DNA of 64,000 nucleotides from Sabethes cyaneus (taxonomy: Eukaryota > Arthropoda > Insecta > Diptera > Culicidae). Where the stretch lies: assembly GCF_943734655.1 (NCBI RefSeq), contig NC_071354.1:55159544-55223543 (forward strand). The letters run 5' to 3'. The notes below the pieces were generated by a model that saw only the letters and a program-made list of their open reading frames with translations, searched no databases and was not told the DNA's origin. Made by a program: the position numbers and the translations under genes. Positions 50,601 to 58,189 of the stretch are shown here, piece by piece (positions within the stretch are counted from its first letter, which is position 1; each line of letters starts with the position of its first letter).

Positions 50601-53600
50601 TCGGATAACTAGATAGGTTAGGAATTTTTAAGATCAAATTGTACTCATCGAGAGGAAAATATAAATTTAGCATTCAAAACGATATAAAAATATTAGGCAG
50701 CTGTTGCTAAAAAATAATATCTTTTTTCGAGTTCCTTGGCCAATTTTCTTTGACAAAAAAGAGCCTTTTCTTTAAAAATGGAGCCGTTCCCTATAATCGA
50801 GGGGAGGTCCAACCAGTACCAAATTTTGATTTTTTTTTTCAGGCCTTAATGGCCATTAAACCCTCCAATAATGTTGGAAGTATAACGTGGACTTGAATCA
50901 TATTTTCATGGATTTCTAGGCAGCATTCGATACAGTTGAGCATTGGTTTAAGCATAAGCATAAGCATAAGATACCGTCCGTGTGCTGCTACTCCGTTATT
51001 GACCAGGACCGATGAAAATTGCAAAAAGATGACTGGAAAAAGCATACTTGGGACAGCATGCTATTTCTCATTGTGCATCCTTATCAGGTCCCTGCATGCT
51101 GATCAATACCGATACCAATACCGGCCACGTCCGAATGCGGGTCGTGGTGGGATGGGAATGAATGTTAGTCCAATACTTGTTGCTACTAAAGACCAGGGAA
51201 TCCTCTGCATCTTCACAAGTATTTCGGGAAAGGAATTGTTAATAGATGGGGGGAGCTAGATGGATAATGTAAGTATGTAAGCACCAGTTATATGCAACTA
51301 ACCTGGCTATTCTAAAAACTTCTTGTAGAGCCGGTAATTACGAAAATTAGGATTATCCTTTTTTATTATAAATCTAATATAATGGTAATGGTACTCATAA
51401 ACAACCATAATTTGTTAATTTATATCGAAAAATACTATGCACATGCGAGATTTACGGCTCAAAAACCGTATGACAACTTGAACTTATTATACCTGAAAAC
51501 AAAAATCAGGCATAATGAAACGAGCCAATATAGTCCCTAAGCTGATAAGCATTTCCTCTTACCAACGCTAATATGCAGAGATATAGCGCCCTACACAATT
51601 TGCAGTTGAGCGTTGGTTTACGGGAAAAACTGACGCGGCTGATCAACGCAACCCTAGAGCTAGTAATGTGCTACGTGCATATTTTGGGTGCACTCTCGAG
51701 TCCTCTAGAGTCGTACAAAGGGTTGCGGCAAGGAGATCGACTCATAACCTTCGCAGACGACTTCGACATCACTACTTGAAACCTTGGCACGGCGGTGGCA
51801 ATATACGCCAGACTAAAAACGGAAGCTAGGAGGACTTGGTTGTAAATCAATGCACCAAAAATCAAAAATATGATGAGAAAAGGTTCTAAAGAAAACAACT
51901 TTTGCCTCCCACGGTCAGTGACTATTGACGGCAATGAACTGGAAGTGCTTGATGAATTCATATAATTTGAATCTCTGGTCACTTTCACTGTCACGAGTAA
52001 AGATATTCAACAACGCATTCAAGCAAGAATGTGGACCTACTTTTCCCTCCACCAGATGCTTCGAGTGCAAAGCTGACTATGTACAAAACGCTCATCAGAC
52101 CGATATAGTCCTCTAATATGAATTGATGACAGGACTTTAGACTGGAATTTTGCTTACGGAAGACATACGTGCACACGAACTCGAAGCACGTGTAAGAGTG
52201 GCAGAGAAAGAGACCGAGAAGGTGCTTGAATCGAGGTCTGCACAAACGGATGTCTGCCCGTCAATGACTGACCACACCGTGGCCCTCGCGACTATGAAGC
52301 AGTCCAACGACAACAAGGTATCTACCAAACGTGCAAGGCAGTCCTCAGGAGAAGAAACCCCCACGGGCCCGAAGAAGCACTTTATCGCAAAGGGTCGCAA
52401 GCCAACCGAAAAACCCACTGAGGGTAACGAGACGCAGTTGGCGTCCGACGATCAGTGGGGATTAGTGAAAAAGAAGAAGACCTGGAAGAAAGAGGAGGAT
52501 CGGAGGAGGAGGAGGGCGATGTCCTACCCTCAAAACTGAGGGGCCGAAATATTCGGAAGTTTTGAGGGCCATGAGAGGGGACGATCAGTTGAAGGGTCTT
52601 AGCGCGGATGTGCGGACTATCCGCCGCTCTCGCACGGGCGACAGAATGCCACTGCGAAGGGTTCTGCCTACAAAGTGCTGGCAGAAAAGGTCCTCGGCGA
52701 TAGCGTACACATCCGCGCACTAACGCTCGAAATGACTCTCCAGCTTAAAAACCTGGACTAGATCACTGAAGCGGGCGGACTAGCACGTGCTCTCAAGGAG
52801 CAATGTAACGTGGTGGTGACTGCCAAGGCAATTCGTCTGCGTAAGGGACCGGCGGGAATCCAGGTAGCAACTATAAGACTTCCACTGGTAGACGGAAATG
52901 CAGTCCTGAAATTAACTAAGCTGAAGGTGGGAAGGTCCGTATGCTCACTGAGCGTATTCCAGCAGTAGGAGGCCTGCTTCCGGTGCTTTGAGCGGGGGCA
53001 CAAGTCCTGGAGCTGTAAGGGGCCAAACAGAAGCCACCTGTATAGGAGATGTGGCGGTGCGGGTCATATAGCGAGGGACTGTACTGCGCCGCTCAAGTGC
53101 CTGATCTGTACCGGCCAACGGGACGCTAAGCACACAACAGAAGGCCCAAAGTGCCCGGCAGGCGCGCCAGTGACTAAAACATGGGCGTAGTGCAGGTAAC
53201 GCAACTAAACTTAAATCGCTGCTACGCGGCCCAGCAGCTGTTGTACCAAGCAGTTACTGAGTCGTTGGTCGACGGAGCAGTTTACGCGGATGGTAGACCG
53301 AGTATTAGTTGTGCTGACTGGTCTAAGACCGGTGGTTGTTGCGGGCGACTTTAACGCTTGACCGGTTGAGTGGGGAAGTCGCCGCACGAACCATAGGCAT
53401 CGGATTCTGCTTGAGGCTCTGGCAGGTTATGTGCTAGTGCTAATGCGAACCCGTGGGGTGATGCCTACAGGGTCGTAATGGCAAAGACCAAGGGTGTGAT
53501 GGCACCCGCAGAGCGATCGTCAGAGATGCTCGAGCAGATCATCGAGGGCCTCTCTCCGCGCCACAAACCCTGATCTCAGGCCGCTGAGTCGTCCCGCGGA

Positions 53601-56600
53601 CGGCATTCCAGTATCTCAGAACATAACTTAGGATGGTCGGCCTCTATGCCGAACATCCGAAGTAACGTGGGCGACGGCGGGTTAGAGGTTGGGGAAGAAG
53701 TGACGGTTACGAACGAGGAACTCATTGAGATCGCTAAATCCCTAAAAGTGAGCAAGGCACCAGGGCCAGACGGAATCCCGAATATGGCCATTGAAGCGGC
53801 TATTCTAGAGGCTCTCGAATTATTCGGAGCGGTAATGAGTAGATGCCTGGAACCTGGCCACTTCCCGGACAGATCGAAGCGACAGAACCTGCTCCTATTG
53901 CCGAGGCCGGGAAAATCTTCGGGTGTCCCCTCGTCATATAGGCCGATCCGTCTGCTCGTTTGTACCGGTAAGATGCTGGAGAGGGTTATCCTTAACAGAC
54001 TCGTACAGTACACTGAGGGTACAACCGGTCTGTCAAGGAACCGAGGTGGCGGTCCAGCGCAGGAGAACAGGTATCCGCTATTGCGCAGTTGTCACGCTCG
54101 ACGTGAGAAATGCGTTTAATAGCGCTAGCTGGGACTCAATAGCCAACTCGCTTCGGAACGTCCAAGTGCCGGTGTCACTGTACAAGATTCTGGAAAATTA
54201 TTTCCAGAATCGTGTGCCATGCTACAACACGGAGGAGGGTCAGAAGGGAGTTCCAATCACCGCAGAGTTTGAGTTGACGGCTGCCCACTCTAAAAGCATT
54301 ATTGAAGATTGGATGCGATCCAGGAAACTGGAGCTAGCGCATCATAAAACGAGGGTTAACGTGGTGAACAGCTGCAAGTCGGTGCAGCAAGCAAATATCA
54401 GCGTCGGGGACTGCACTATTTCGTCAACGCGGTCTTTAAAACTCCTGGGAGTCATGGTCGACGACAAGCTCAAGTTCGGGAGCCACGTCGACTATGCCTG
54501 CAAGAAGGCTTCCACAGCTATTTCGGCATTGTCTCGTATGATGTCCAATAGCTCTGTGGTATATGGAAGCAAGCGAAGGCTATTAGCCAACGTGGTCCAG
54601 TCCATACTCAGGTATGGCGGGTCGGTATGGTCATCGGTGTTAGGTACCAAAAGCTATCTAGCCAAGCTGGAAAGCATCTATTGTCTCATGTGCTTGAGAG
54701 TGGCGAGTGCGAATCACACAGTTTCACATAACGCAATCTGCGTCTTAACGGGTATGATGCCTATTGGTATCATCATCAGCGAGGACGTAGAGTGCTTCAA
54801 CCAACGTGGAACTAGAGGCATACGGAGTACCACAAGATCTGCCTCGATGACCGCAGGGCAGCGGGCATGGTCTGATTCCACAAAAGGCCGGTGGATACAT
54901 TGACTATCCGGGTGGATCAACAGGCGCCACGGCAAAGTCAACTTCTACCTAACACAGATTCTGTCAGGGCATGGTTGCTTTAGACAGTATTTACACAAAT
55001 TTGGGCATGCGGAGTCCCCCGCGTGTCCCGAATGCGTGGATGTTGAGGAAACTGCAGAGCATGCTTTCTTCAAATGCCCTCGTTTCGCGGGTGTGAGAAG
55101 CAACATGATGGCAGTGAGCGGACAGGACACTACTCCGGATAACTTAGTCCAAAGGATGTGTTCTAGCTCGGACGTCTGGGGAGCGGTCTATGCGGCTGCT
55201 GCCCAGATTGTACTTGAGCTACAAAACCGCTGGAGAGGCGATCTACGGCGAATAAACAGCCTCACTACCACAGTCCAGTAGTAAGAGGAAGCATTAAGCA
55301 CAATAGCCCCTCCCTGAAGTAATACCGATAAGGTGGTGCCAGGGGGGATTGAGGCTGGAGAATCGAGTAGGGTTTTAGTGGGTCTGGATCCTCACGCCCC
55401 ATTAGGGGGGTCGGGATACCTAACCCCACTCCCTGAGTTGTCTGAGAGCCCCTTGAACATTGGAGACCTAACATTCTAGATGGATCGACCAGGTTAAATA
55501 TGACACTCAACGAACTGGCGACGTGTAGAGCACAAGGGAGATAATTTCTTGAAAGAGCCCGAACCACTCGAAGCAGTTTTCAAAGATTTTGTTCAATCCT
55601 AGTGTACTTATTCCTTTGCTGCTTATCGCGCCCCTTCCTGACGTAGAACCGGTAGACCTGCAGACCAAAATTAATCATTTTTGCCTTTGGTCCATTTTCA
55701 AAAATTTATAATTTCACACCACTGAATAATTTTAATGCTTATAATATTGCCTGACACGAGATCAGGCGGCGAATGTAACGAAAAACAAATAAATTGTAAG
55801 ACCGTTACGATTTTTGTAGTGAATGTTTTTCTTGCTACCACAAAAGGACCAAAAAACAAATGGCTATACGCTCTTCCAACTTGGATAAGGCAACTTTAAG
55901 CCTAAAAATAGTTATTTCATTTTTCAGTGAGAGAGAAACAGCAAAACAACACTACACCGCACGTTGATACATGATACAATCCATTATTAAGCACTTTGTT
56001 ATTTAATGCCTCTACCCAATCGCGTCGCCTTCGCTTCGCACGCTTTCCATACAATTCGTCACCGGCTTTACGTTAACCACTTTGCCTGCCAGAAATGCTA
56101 TCAACAGCGAAAACTAGCGCGTGTTGAAAAGAATTGATTGGATCAGCGTTAATATTTTTGGCGTTTGCTCCAATTAATAAAGGCTACGTAGAGTGCACCG
56201 AATCGTCTGATCGTTTCCGAAACCGTTTTGCACGTACACACAGTTTAAAATTGCCCCGCACGGCCGCGCCGCGGCATGGGTAAGCTCTGTTTGGTTTTTA
56301 TTACTTACTATAGTACTAGACAGCCACATGAGAAGCTGGCAGGAAGTGCATATTTTGTATGAGCTGTTTTATTGCATGTGCAACGAAGCAGATTTTGGCG
56401 TTAATTGATGCAAATTAATTACGGTCACAGGGTCGGAATTAGTTCTCAACTTGTCCAACACGGCTTCTGGCAAATCAAATTACCTGAGTATCTGGCGGCT
56501 CCGTCCTGGCAAATGTAGGAATCGGTGTTTTACGGTGCAGCTCGGAGCATTTCTGTGAAATGAAAGCAAATTTCTTTTGAACCAAAGTACTCTTTTAGCT

Positions 56601-57255
56601 CGCTATTATTAGTACCACCTACATATGAGATCATGGGAATATCCCGGCTCTGCGACACAATCGCTTCAGTCTTGCAGGTACCCTCGGGACCAAAAATGGC
56701 TCCCACTCCGTCGCAAATCATCTCAGTAATGGCGCGGGTAGCGATGACCGTATCGCCGCGGGTGTCGTACCACCGTAACGCCAGCGTCACATTCGGGAGC
56801 AGCTCGGGGTCATCGTTGATCTCTTCCAGCGCGATCGTCAGTGCACCGGATATGGTAAGACCTTGCTTATCCTTCATGTTACCCTTGAGAGCAGTCAGAT
56901 ACCCCACCACCAGCTGCGTGCGATTGTTGTTGAACTTTTGATGGCGCGAGTTTGAAGTCACTTTCGGAACGTAAGTCGTCCCCGAAGCGTACGAATGTTG
57001 CGCTTGAGGCAGCGGCAACTGTGGCAGTTGAAACGATTGCTGCTGCTGCTGCTGCTGCTGTTGCTGTTGCTGGATCGTGATTCCCTGAGCGCTGACGGCA
57101 GATGACGATAGGGCCGACATCGACAGGGCCGGCAGGAACGACTGCAGTAGCGTCGTCGAGCCGGCTGCTGACGGTTGGGACGTTCCATTAGTATTCGGAG
57201 CGCTGGCAAACGCCACCGAGAGCACTGAGAGTAATAGAACGGGCCAACGCGTCAT
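25244..57255 (-). CDS. Gyc76C: Receptor-type guanylyl cyclase, orthologue of Drosophila Gyc76C (complete, 13 coding exons)
   Basis: Coding exons, 5' to 3': 57255-56623, 56552-56484, 49195-48986, 48659-48505, 37181-36965, 36700-36523, 36415-36219, 36055-35762, 35373-35041, 27712-27547, 27469-27160, 27093-26700, 26635-25244. All junctions are GT/AG and phase-compatible; the total is 1515 aa, close to the roughly 1525 of the fly protein. The protein makes cGMP from GTP at the plasma membrane. Order: signal peptide (1-19), polyQ linker, ANF-type ligand domain (about 107-550), TM (594-616), pseudokinase (about 663-920), coiled coil (931-970), cyclase (about 990-1180), long tail ending ESMV. The metal Asp residues (1004, 1048) and the guanine-selecting Glu1044 and Cys1116 are present. 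In flies Gyc76C acts with Sema-1a in axon guidance and in epithelial and muscle development. The start is supported by an in-frame TGA 12 bases upstream. Confidence 0.95.
26700..27093 (-). CDS. Gyc76C: Gyc76C coding exon 12: coiled-coil linker and first half of the cyclase domain
   Basis: The dimerisation helix NIMDQMMEMMEKYANNLEEI and RMLPQPVAEKL precede YFSDIVGFTAMSAES (metal Asp1004) and YKVETIGDAYMV (guanine-selecting Glu1044, metal Asp1048). Donor gtg|gtatgt, phase 0. Confidence 0.95.
27160..27469 (-). CDS. Gyc76C: Gyc76C coding exon 11: C-lobe of the pseudokinase domain
   Basis: It encodes LFWKSPELLRQPHIYGSQKG, DVYAFAIVLFEIIGRHGPFG and CWDENPELRPDFPTIR. WKSPELLR corresponds to the kinase APE region. 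Donor ag|gtatga (phase 2). Confidence 0.93.
27547..27712 (-). CDS. Gyc76C: Gyc76C coding exon 10: pseudokinase catalytic-loop region
   Basis: It encodes AMIYIHSSALNYHGNLKSSN, then WMLQVTDFGLHDLR. The HRD motif of active kinases is HGN here, so the catalytic Asp is missing, as in all receptor guanylyl cyclases, while DFG is retained. Acceptor catccgcag, donor a|gtaatt (phase 1). Confidence 0.93.
27713..29335. other. Large intron 9, 3' part; nothing recognised
   Basis: AT-rich; no coding or paired-repeat signal, apart from a short repetitive-looking block at 28935-29060 (cgctagcatcacgctagctg). Confidence 0.35.
29340..29995 (-). pseudogene. Decayed mariner/Tc1-family transposase, C-terminal half
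   Basis: The minus-strand frame gives LPLLFVEPGIKIFAKYYIDN, APHCFQQDCAPSH (second catalytic Asp) then a stop, and after a shift DFISSPDFIPLGFYAWGYM, where the third catalytic Asp (normally PLDF) has become Gly. It sits in intron 9 of Gyc76C, on the same strand as the gene. Confidence 0.65.
30125..31345 (+). pseudogene. I-clade-type LINE remnant: RNase H domain and C-terminal zinc motif
   Basis: The frame 30134-30830 carries the RNase H blocks MVLATDGSKDSSGTGYAV (first Asp), YLAGLLAIRKAV and LVMSDSLSCLKSL (third catalytic Asp). The second catalytic position, normally Glu in A-E-L, is Gly (GGG). After a frameshift at about 30820, NQWADREAKLA restores the last Asp block; then CECGRGPADPDHLLFTCSKY forms the C-terminal CCHC-like motif. 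The frame ends at 31321, followed by (GAATGTA)n repeats, a simple-repeat tail. The RT part is lost. Confidence 0.8.
31346..32804. other. Intronic sequence; nothing recognised
   Basis: AT-rich sequence without credible frames or paired repeats. Confidence 0.35.
32805..33312. mobile_element. piggyBac-type MITE, 508 bp, TTAA target duplication
   Basis: The ends are TTAA|CCCATTATGACCC and GGGTTATAATGGG|TTAA. A TTAA duplication plus CCC-starting inverted repeats is the piggyBac signature. Next to the left end is a perfect palindrome gtatgatatatcatac. No transposase coding. Confidence 0.75.
33347..33703 (+). pseudogene. N-terminal HTH part of a mariner-like transposase
   Basis: This 118-codon frame contains INKLRNGVTCGTIFHDLKHF, YYTVKRFIEMGSVETRKNRK, which fits the paired HTH of mosquito mariner-type transposases (usual form TVxRTxKRFxExGxxxDRPRSGRP). 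There is no DDE core downstream. Opposite in strand to the C-terminal fragment at 29.3-30 kb, so not simply one element. Confidence 0.5.
33704..35040. other. Intronic sequence; nothing recognised
   Basis: AT-rich; ends at the donor of Gyc76C exon 9. Confidence 0.35.
35041..35373 (-). CDS. Gyc76C: Gyc76C coding exon 9: N-lobe of the pseudokinase domain
   Basis: It encodes FRGVVVRIKELKFSRRKDIS, LLRDLRHDNINSFIGACVE, ILLVTDYCAKGSLYDIIEN and ends HDLIK. No glycine-rich loop is visible; a VAVK-like Lys (VRIK) is present. The acceptor cattacag is preceded by a pyrimidine tract. Confidence 0.93.
35762..36055 (-). CDS. Gyc76C: Gyc76C coding exon 8: juxtamembrane cysteines and transmembrane helix
   Basis: It encodes a juxtamembrane CGFLNEHC, then the single TM helix MVIACVLALVLFCAGVITM (residues 595-613) followed by the stop-transfer RKWK, and the inner segment to SSPSK. 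98 codons, phase 0, donor aag|gtaaca. Confidence 0.93.
36219..36415 (-). CDS. Gyc76C: Gyc76C coding exon 7: ligand domain end
   Basis: It encodes SIAGAMIRIDEFGDSEGNF, LALKMDPYTEGNFSCDYQM and QMRQLPLNNDSNQKRNDEIP. Acceptor gctgtag, donor cca|gtgagt. 197 nt, joining exon 8 in phase 0. Confidence 0.92.
36523..36700 (-). CDS. Gyc76C: Gyc76C coding exon 6: ligand domain
   Basis: It encodes YVSIYAAYLYDSVKLYAWAL, then NGTRIIETIIQNRTYR. IYAAYLYDSV is a highly conserved block of insect receptor cyclases. NGT and NRT are potential N-glycosylation sites. Phase 1 at the donor (a|gtaagt). Confidence 0.92.
36965..37181 (-). CDS. Gyc76C: Gyc76C coding exon 5: ligand domain
   Basis: It encodes ESKKYLWRADRVSHYKNC, GRSLLVVVASEPQPEFEQF and PFSFKTPTLFLPYTK. 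The acceptor is ctttcacag and the donor is aag|gtaggt. The intron before it is the largest in the gene (11.3 kb). Confidence 0.92.
37182..39359. other. Large intron 4, 3' part; nothing firmly recognised
   Basis: AT-rich. The motif ctattatagaaacac and variants recur at 38900-38960 and 39345-39358, which hints at a diverged repeat cut by the Helitron at 39360. Confidence 0.35.
39360..39944 (-). mobile_element. Non-autonomous Helitron, short copy with both ends
   Basis: On the minus strand it starts A|TCTATATCTATAAAAATGG followed by (TCTG)n at 39944 and ends GTTTGTCGGGTCAGCTAG|T at 39360. Ends and tandem units match the copy at 10722-12121. At 585 bp it has fewer internal tandem units and lacks most of the long copy's 3' third. 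Confidence 0.75.
40030..40600 (-). pseudogene. RTE-like LINE fragment in intron 4
   Basis: Minus-strand pieces: MPEECVFE, RQAGFREVTQRWIRY (RT), ICRLFVDFNATYDSVQRNEL (RT block A), then after a deletion WTLEETYRRVLGVFELKIQ (C-terminal region). Highly decayed, and deleted between the RT start and the C-terminus. Confidence 0.65.
40850..41300 (+). repeat. Unclassified dispersed repeat, copy 1
   Basis: It shares an ordered series of blocks with 58190-58570: ctacctagcgcctccgcatg, atatttttggtag, ttttcag.gacg, gcctgg/ctggcttctagt, cacttaacctttagtagcaa, aataaattattat and gggaagc.ttcggtac. The copies are about two-thirds identical by eye and in the same orientation. No coding frame is seen. Confidence 0.55.
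41301..42290. other. Intronic sequence; nothing recognised
   Basis: No frame or repeat stands out. Confidence 0.35.
42292..42362 (+). ncRNA. tRNA-like sequence (degenerate tRNA or SINE head)
   Basis: It contains an A-box-like TAGTGTAATGG and a perfect T arm GTGGG TTCAAGA CCCAC. An anticodon-type stem CTCGA/TTGAG with loop CGTGAGA can form, but position 33 is G instead of T and the acceptor stem has a mismatch and wobbles. Promoter boxes A and B are better preserved than the fold, which suggests a tRNA-derived SINE head or a tRNA pseudogene. Confidence 0.45.
43030..43560 (+). repeat. Dispersed mosquito repeat with (GT)n tract
   Basis: The block ttatataccattcgactcag .. aaaactgag is followed by a GT-rich microsatellite (43155-43225) and ttttctcggagatggctgga .. 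tcaaatgaaaggtc. From memory this order is very common in Aedes DNA. The coding frames across it are simple-repeat artefacts. Confidence 0.5.
43754..44020. repeat. (TATG)n microsatellite, about 265 bp
   Basis: Nearly pure TATG/TGTA repeats with single-base variants at 43825 and 43862 and tata interruptions near 43980. It is the reverse-complement motif of the tract at 14256-14696. Confidence 0.97.
44228..44419. repeat. Foldback MITE, 192 bp
   Basis: The left arm TGAAATTAAAGAAAAGAAAA (continuing aacttttaccg.. ccactatttaatatttatt .. gatacgta) matches the reverse complement of the right arm over about 75 bp with one small gap. The loop contains gatgaagcctgcacgtcgtag. No coding. Confidence 0.75.
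44420..45289. other. Intronic sequence; nothing recognised
   Basis: AT-rich, no frame or repeat. Confidence 0.35.
45290..45425 (-). repeat. Dispersed repeat family, copy 3 (reverse orientation)
   Basis: TGTGGCAGTAGAAAGGCTAC at 45374 and CTAGGTGGATTAATTCGGGTT are the reverse complement of 10598-10650; atttcaaaatatagtcaa matches 9585-9600 reversed. Confidence 0.6.
45484..46978. repeat. 13-bp minisatellite (consensus CGAGCAGTYNAGT), split by a foldback element
   Basis: About 53 units run from 45484 to 46174, and the same array resumes at 46821-46978. The 13-bp period also explains the open frames on both strands with a 13-residue period (SSSPVEQLSRAVE). Many units are point variants (cgagcagttaaat, caagctgttcagt). 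Confidence 0.95.
46175..46815. mobile_element. Foldback element, 641 bp, nearly perfect inverted repeat, 5-bp target duplication
   Basis: The left arm starts CACGCTATGTCCGAAGG, the right arm ends CTTTGGACATAGCGTG, and the arms of about 300 bp are near-perfect reverse complements around 46495. TGTCG flanks both sides (46170-46174, 46816-46820). It has no coding capacity and lies inside the 13-bp minisatellite. A diverged relative of the left arm lies at 63408. Confidence 0.85.
46979..48504. other. Intron 4, 5' part; nothing recognised
   Basis: AT-rich up to the donor of Gyc76C exon 4; no element identified. Confidence 0.35.
48505..48659 (-). CDS. Gyc76C: Gyc76C coding exon 4: ligand domain
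   Basis: The acceptor is atacaacag; it encodes IIQNTMNRTRIYVFLGTPN, LVDMMTQMDAMQLFAKGEY and LVIFVDMMTYSL, with donor aa|gtgagt. 155 nt, ending phase 2, which matches the start of exon 5 (AA+G = Lys). Confidence 0.92.
48986..49195 (-). CDS. Gyc76C: Gyc76C coding exon 3: ligand domain
   Basis: The exon starts at the acceptor ..ttacag|GTCACC and encodes VTKSIISLLMYYGWKKFSII, then a paired-Cys segment HKCCENNLDCCRSGYWYT. Donor acg|gtatta. 70 codons, phase 0. It is preceded by the 7.3-kb intron holding the nested LINE insertion. Confidence 0.92.
49470..49512 (+). repeat. SINE 5' fragment (tRNA-like head)
   Basis: TTGGCCTCGAGGTACGATAC matches the head of the SINE at 60124 (ttggcctcgaggtaagacgc). 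Only the A-box part remains. Confidence 0.5.
49513..51569. other. Intron 2, 3' part; mostly unrecognised
   Basis: AT-rich. 50946-50966 has three tandem copies of ataagc, followed by a GC-richer block to 51260 (gcatacttgggacagcatgc, ctactaaagaccagg) that looks like a fragment of another dispersed repeat. No coding assignment. Confidence 0.35.
51570..52192 (+). pseudogene. RTE-like LINE, upstream part, interrupted by R1-like copy B
   Basis: LREKLTRLINATLELV, YKGLRQGDRLITFADDFDIT (catalytic FADD, with the usual linker deleted), AIYARLKTEARRTWL, NFCLPRSVTIDGNELEVLDE and FSLHQMLR follow the RTE order seen at 21.3-22.8 kb. At about 52190 it passes into R1-like ORF1 sequence. Confidence 0.75.
52193..55445 (+). 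mobile_element. R1-like LINE copy B (ORF1, EN, RT, 3' end), inactivated, nested in an RTE-like LINE
   Basis: Lys/Glu-rich ORF1 start (52200-52540), then zinc knuckles at 52975-53160: CFRCFERGHKSWSC intact, the next has lost its first Cys (LYRRCGGAGHIARDC), then CLICTGQRDAKH. EN remnant VVVAGDFNA*PVEWGS (53330). RT: KVSKAPGPDGIPNMA, SYRPI, VTLDVRNAFNSASW (block A), then GVPITA is followed directly by EFELTAAHSKSIIEDWMR, so the block holding the catalytic YADD is deleted. The C-terminal region LLGVMVDDKLKFGSHV .. CPECVDVEETAEHAFFKCPRF is long and well kept (to 55281). The 3'UTR matches copy A. Confidence 0.85.
53646..54903 (+). pseudogene. Reverse-transcriptase ORF of R1-like copy B
   Basis: Two overlapping frames, 53646-54119 and 53923-54903, are one RT ORF broken by a frameshift near 53945. 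The thumb and C-terminal region is open for over 270 codons, so inactivation is fairly recent. Loss of the active-site block between GVPITA and EFELTA (about 54260) makes it non-functional. Confidence 0.8.
55460..55612 (+). pseudogene. RTE-like LINE, downstream part after R1-like copy B
   Basis: Right after the R1-like 3' end, gatggatcgaccaggttaaa .. ctcaacgaactggcgacgtg encodes RWIDQVKYDTQRTGD, the C-terminal block seen as KWLDQVETDL in the copy at 22.65 kb. This resumes the RTE element that stops at 52192, minus about 100 codons. Confidence 0.6.
55613..56483. other. Intron 2, 5' part; nothing recognised
   Basis: No frame or repeat identified up to the donor of exon 2. A short GC-rich block (gcacggccgcgccgcggcat, 56258) is notable. 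Confidence 0.35.
56484..56552 (-). CDS. Gyc76C: Gyc76C coding exon 2 (69 nt)
   Basis: The acceptor is tttcacag and the donor is cag|gtaatt. It encodes KCSELHRKTPIPTFARTE and PPDTQ, the conserved FART.PP..Q block that follows ISY in ANF-type receptors. Phase 0 at both ends. Confidence 0.9.
56623..57255 (-). CDS. Gyc76C: Gyc76C coding exon 1: signal peptide, polyQ linker, start of ligand domain
   Basis: MTRWPVLLLSVLSVAFASA is a good signal peptide. A Ser/Ala-rich linker with twelve consecutive Gln (CAG/CAA mix, about 57031-57072) follows. The ligand domain opens with LVVGYLTALKG and continues with GALTIALEEIN, WYDTRGD, GPEGTC and DIPMISY. The donor is atat|gtaggt at 56622. The reading frame continues 31 codons past the donor but loses similarity there. 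Confidence 0.92.
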
Positions 57256-57305
57256 GGCCCCTCAGAGCGGGGCCGATCGGCGCGACTCCAGGCGATGGTG
57301 AGCAC
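57256..57305 (-). other. Gyc76C: 5'UTR part of the first coding exon of Gyc76C
   Basis: A good acceptor (tctcttgcag) ends at 57306, so at least one noncoding exon lies further upstream. An in-frame TGA stands 12 bases before the ATG, which excludes a longer N-terminus from this exon. Confidence 0.6.
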
Positions 57306-58185
57306 CTGCAAGAGATAAGAAAAGAATCGAGAGATTAGCTTCGCTGTCTAAATATGAAACTCAATGAATACCTATATGAACTTAAAAAAATTACATTGTG
57401 GTTAACAAATGAATCTTTATTAAAGAGTTTTGCGATCTACCTGATCGAGCTTTCTGGTACAAAATTGCGTTAAAACGAATAATTTTGCTTGAATGAAAAC
57501 GCAATTGAAGTTTTATTGCACTTTTATGGAAGTTTTTATGGCCGTCATAACCGTCATAACTGTGCAATAAAACTTATATTGTTTAAGTTGGGTTGCATCG
57601 CATCGTGAGAATGCGATTTTGTTTTGTGATTTTAATCTCCACATTGCCTGTCTCATCTTTTCATTGCAATCAATTGATTAAAAACAAACAAATCACTACA
57701 GAATTATGGCAAACCGAAAGGTGAGCACCTTATCACAAACTAGGGAATAAGTGCATAAGAGAAAAATGCAACGGATAACGGAATAAAATGATTGATTATC
57801 CATGATGTTGGTAAATGCTGGTCCCTATACAAGTGGTGCATTCATTTTTATTTTGTTTCTAAACCCATTGCACTTTTTCCGAGGCTAAATCTGCTTCGAA
57901 CAAGGAAGAATCATTTTACCGCGGAATCGTGCTCCAATTCATCTATTCATCTGTCAATTTTGTTTTCAGCTTGGGATCATTTAGTTAGAATTCAAATTAG
58001 GGCTTTTAATTCATCTATTTATTTAGTAGATATATCATATATCACAGGTGGTGTCATAAATTTCGGCTGTTTTGTCTAAAAAGCGTTCATTGGTGGTTGA
58101 TAAGATCTACTAGCGTGTCCAGGCTGGGGCACCTCTGCCACTATTTTCGCGGCTGGCAGATTAATTGCGTTAAAATAGTTCCAGT
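57306..58185. other. Upstream of the cyclase coding region; nothing recognised
   Basis: Probably 5' intron of Gyc76C if the leader exon lies further upstream. No element identified. Confidence 0.35.
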
Positions 58186-58189
58186 TACA

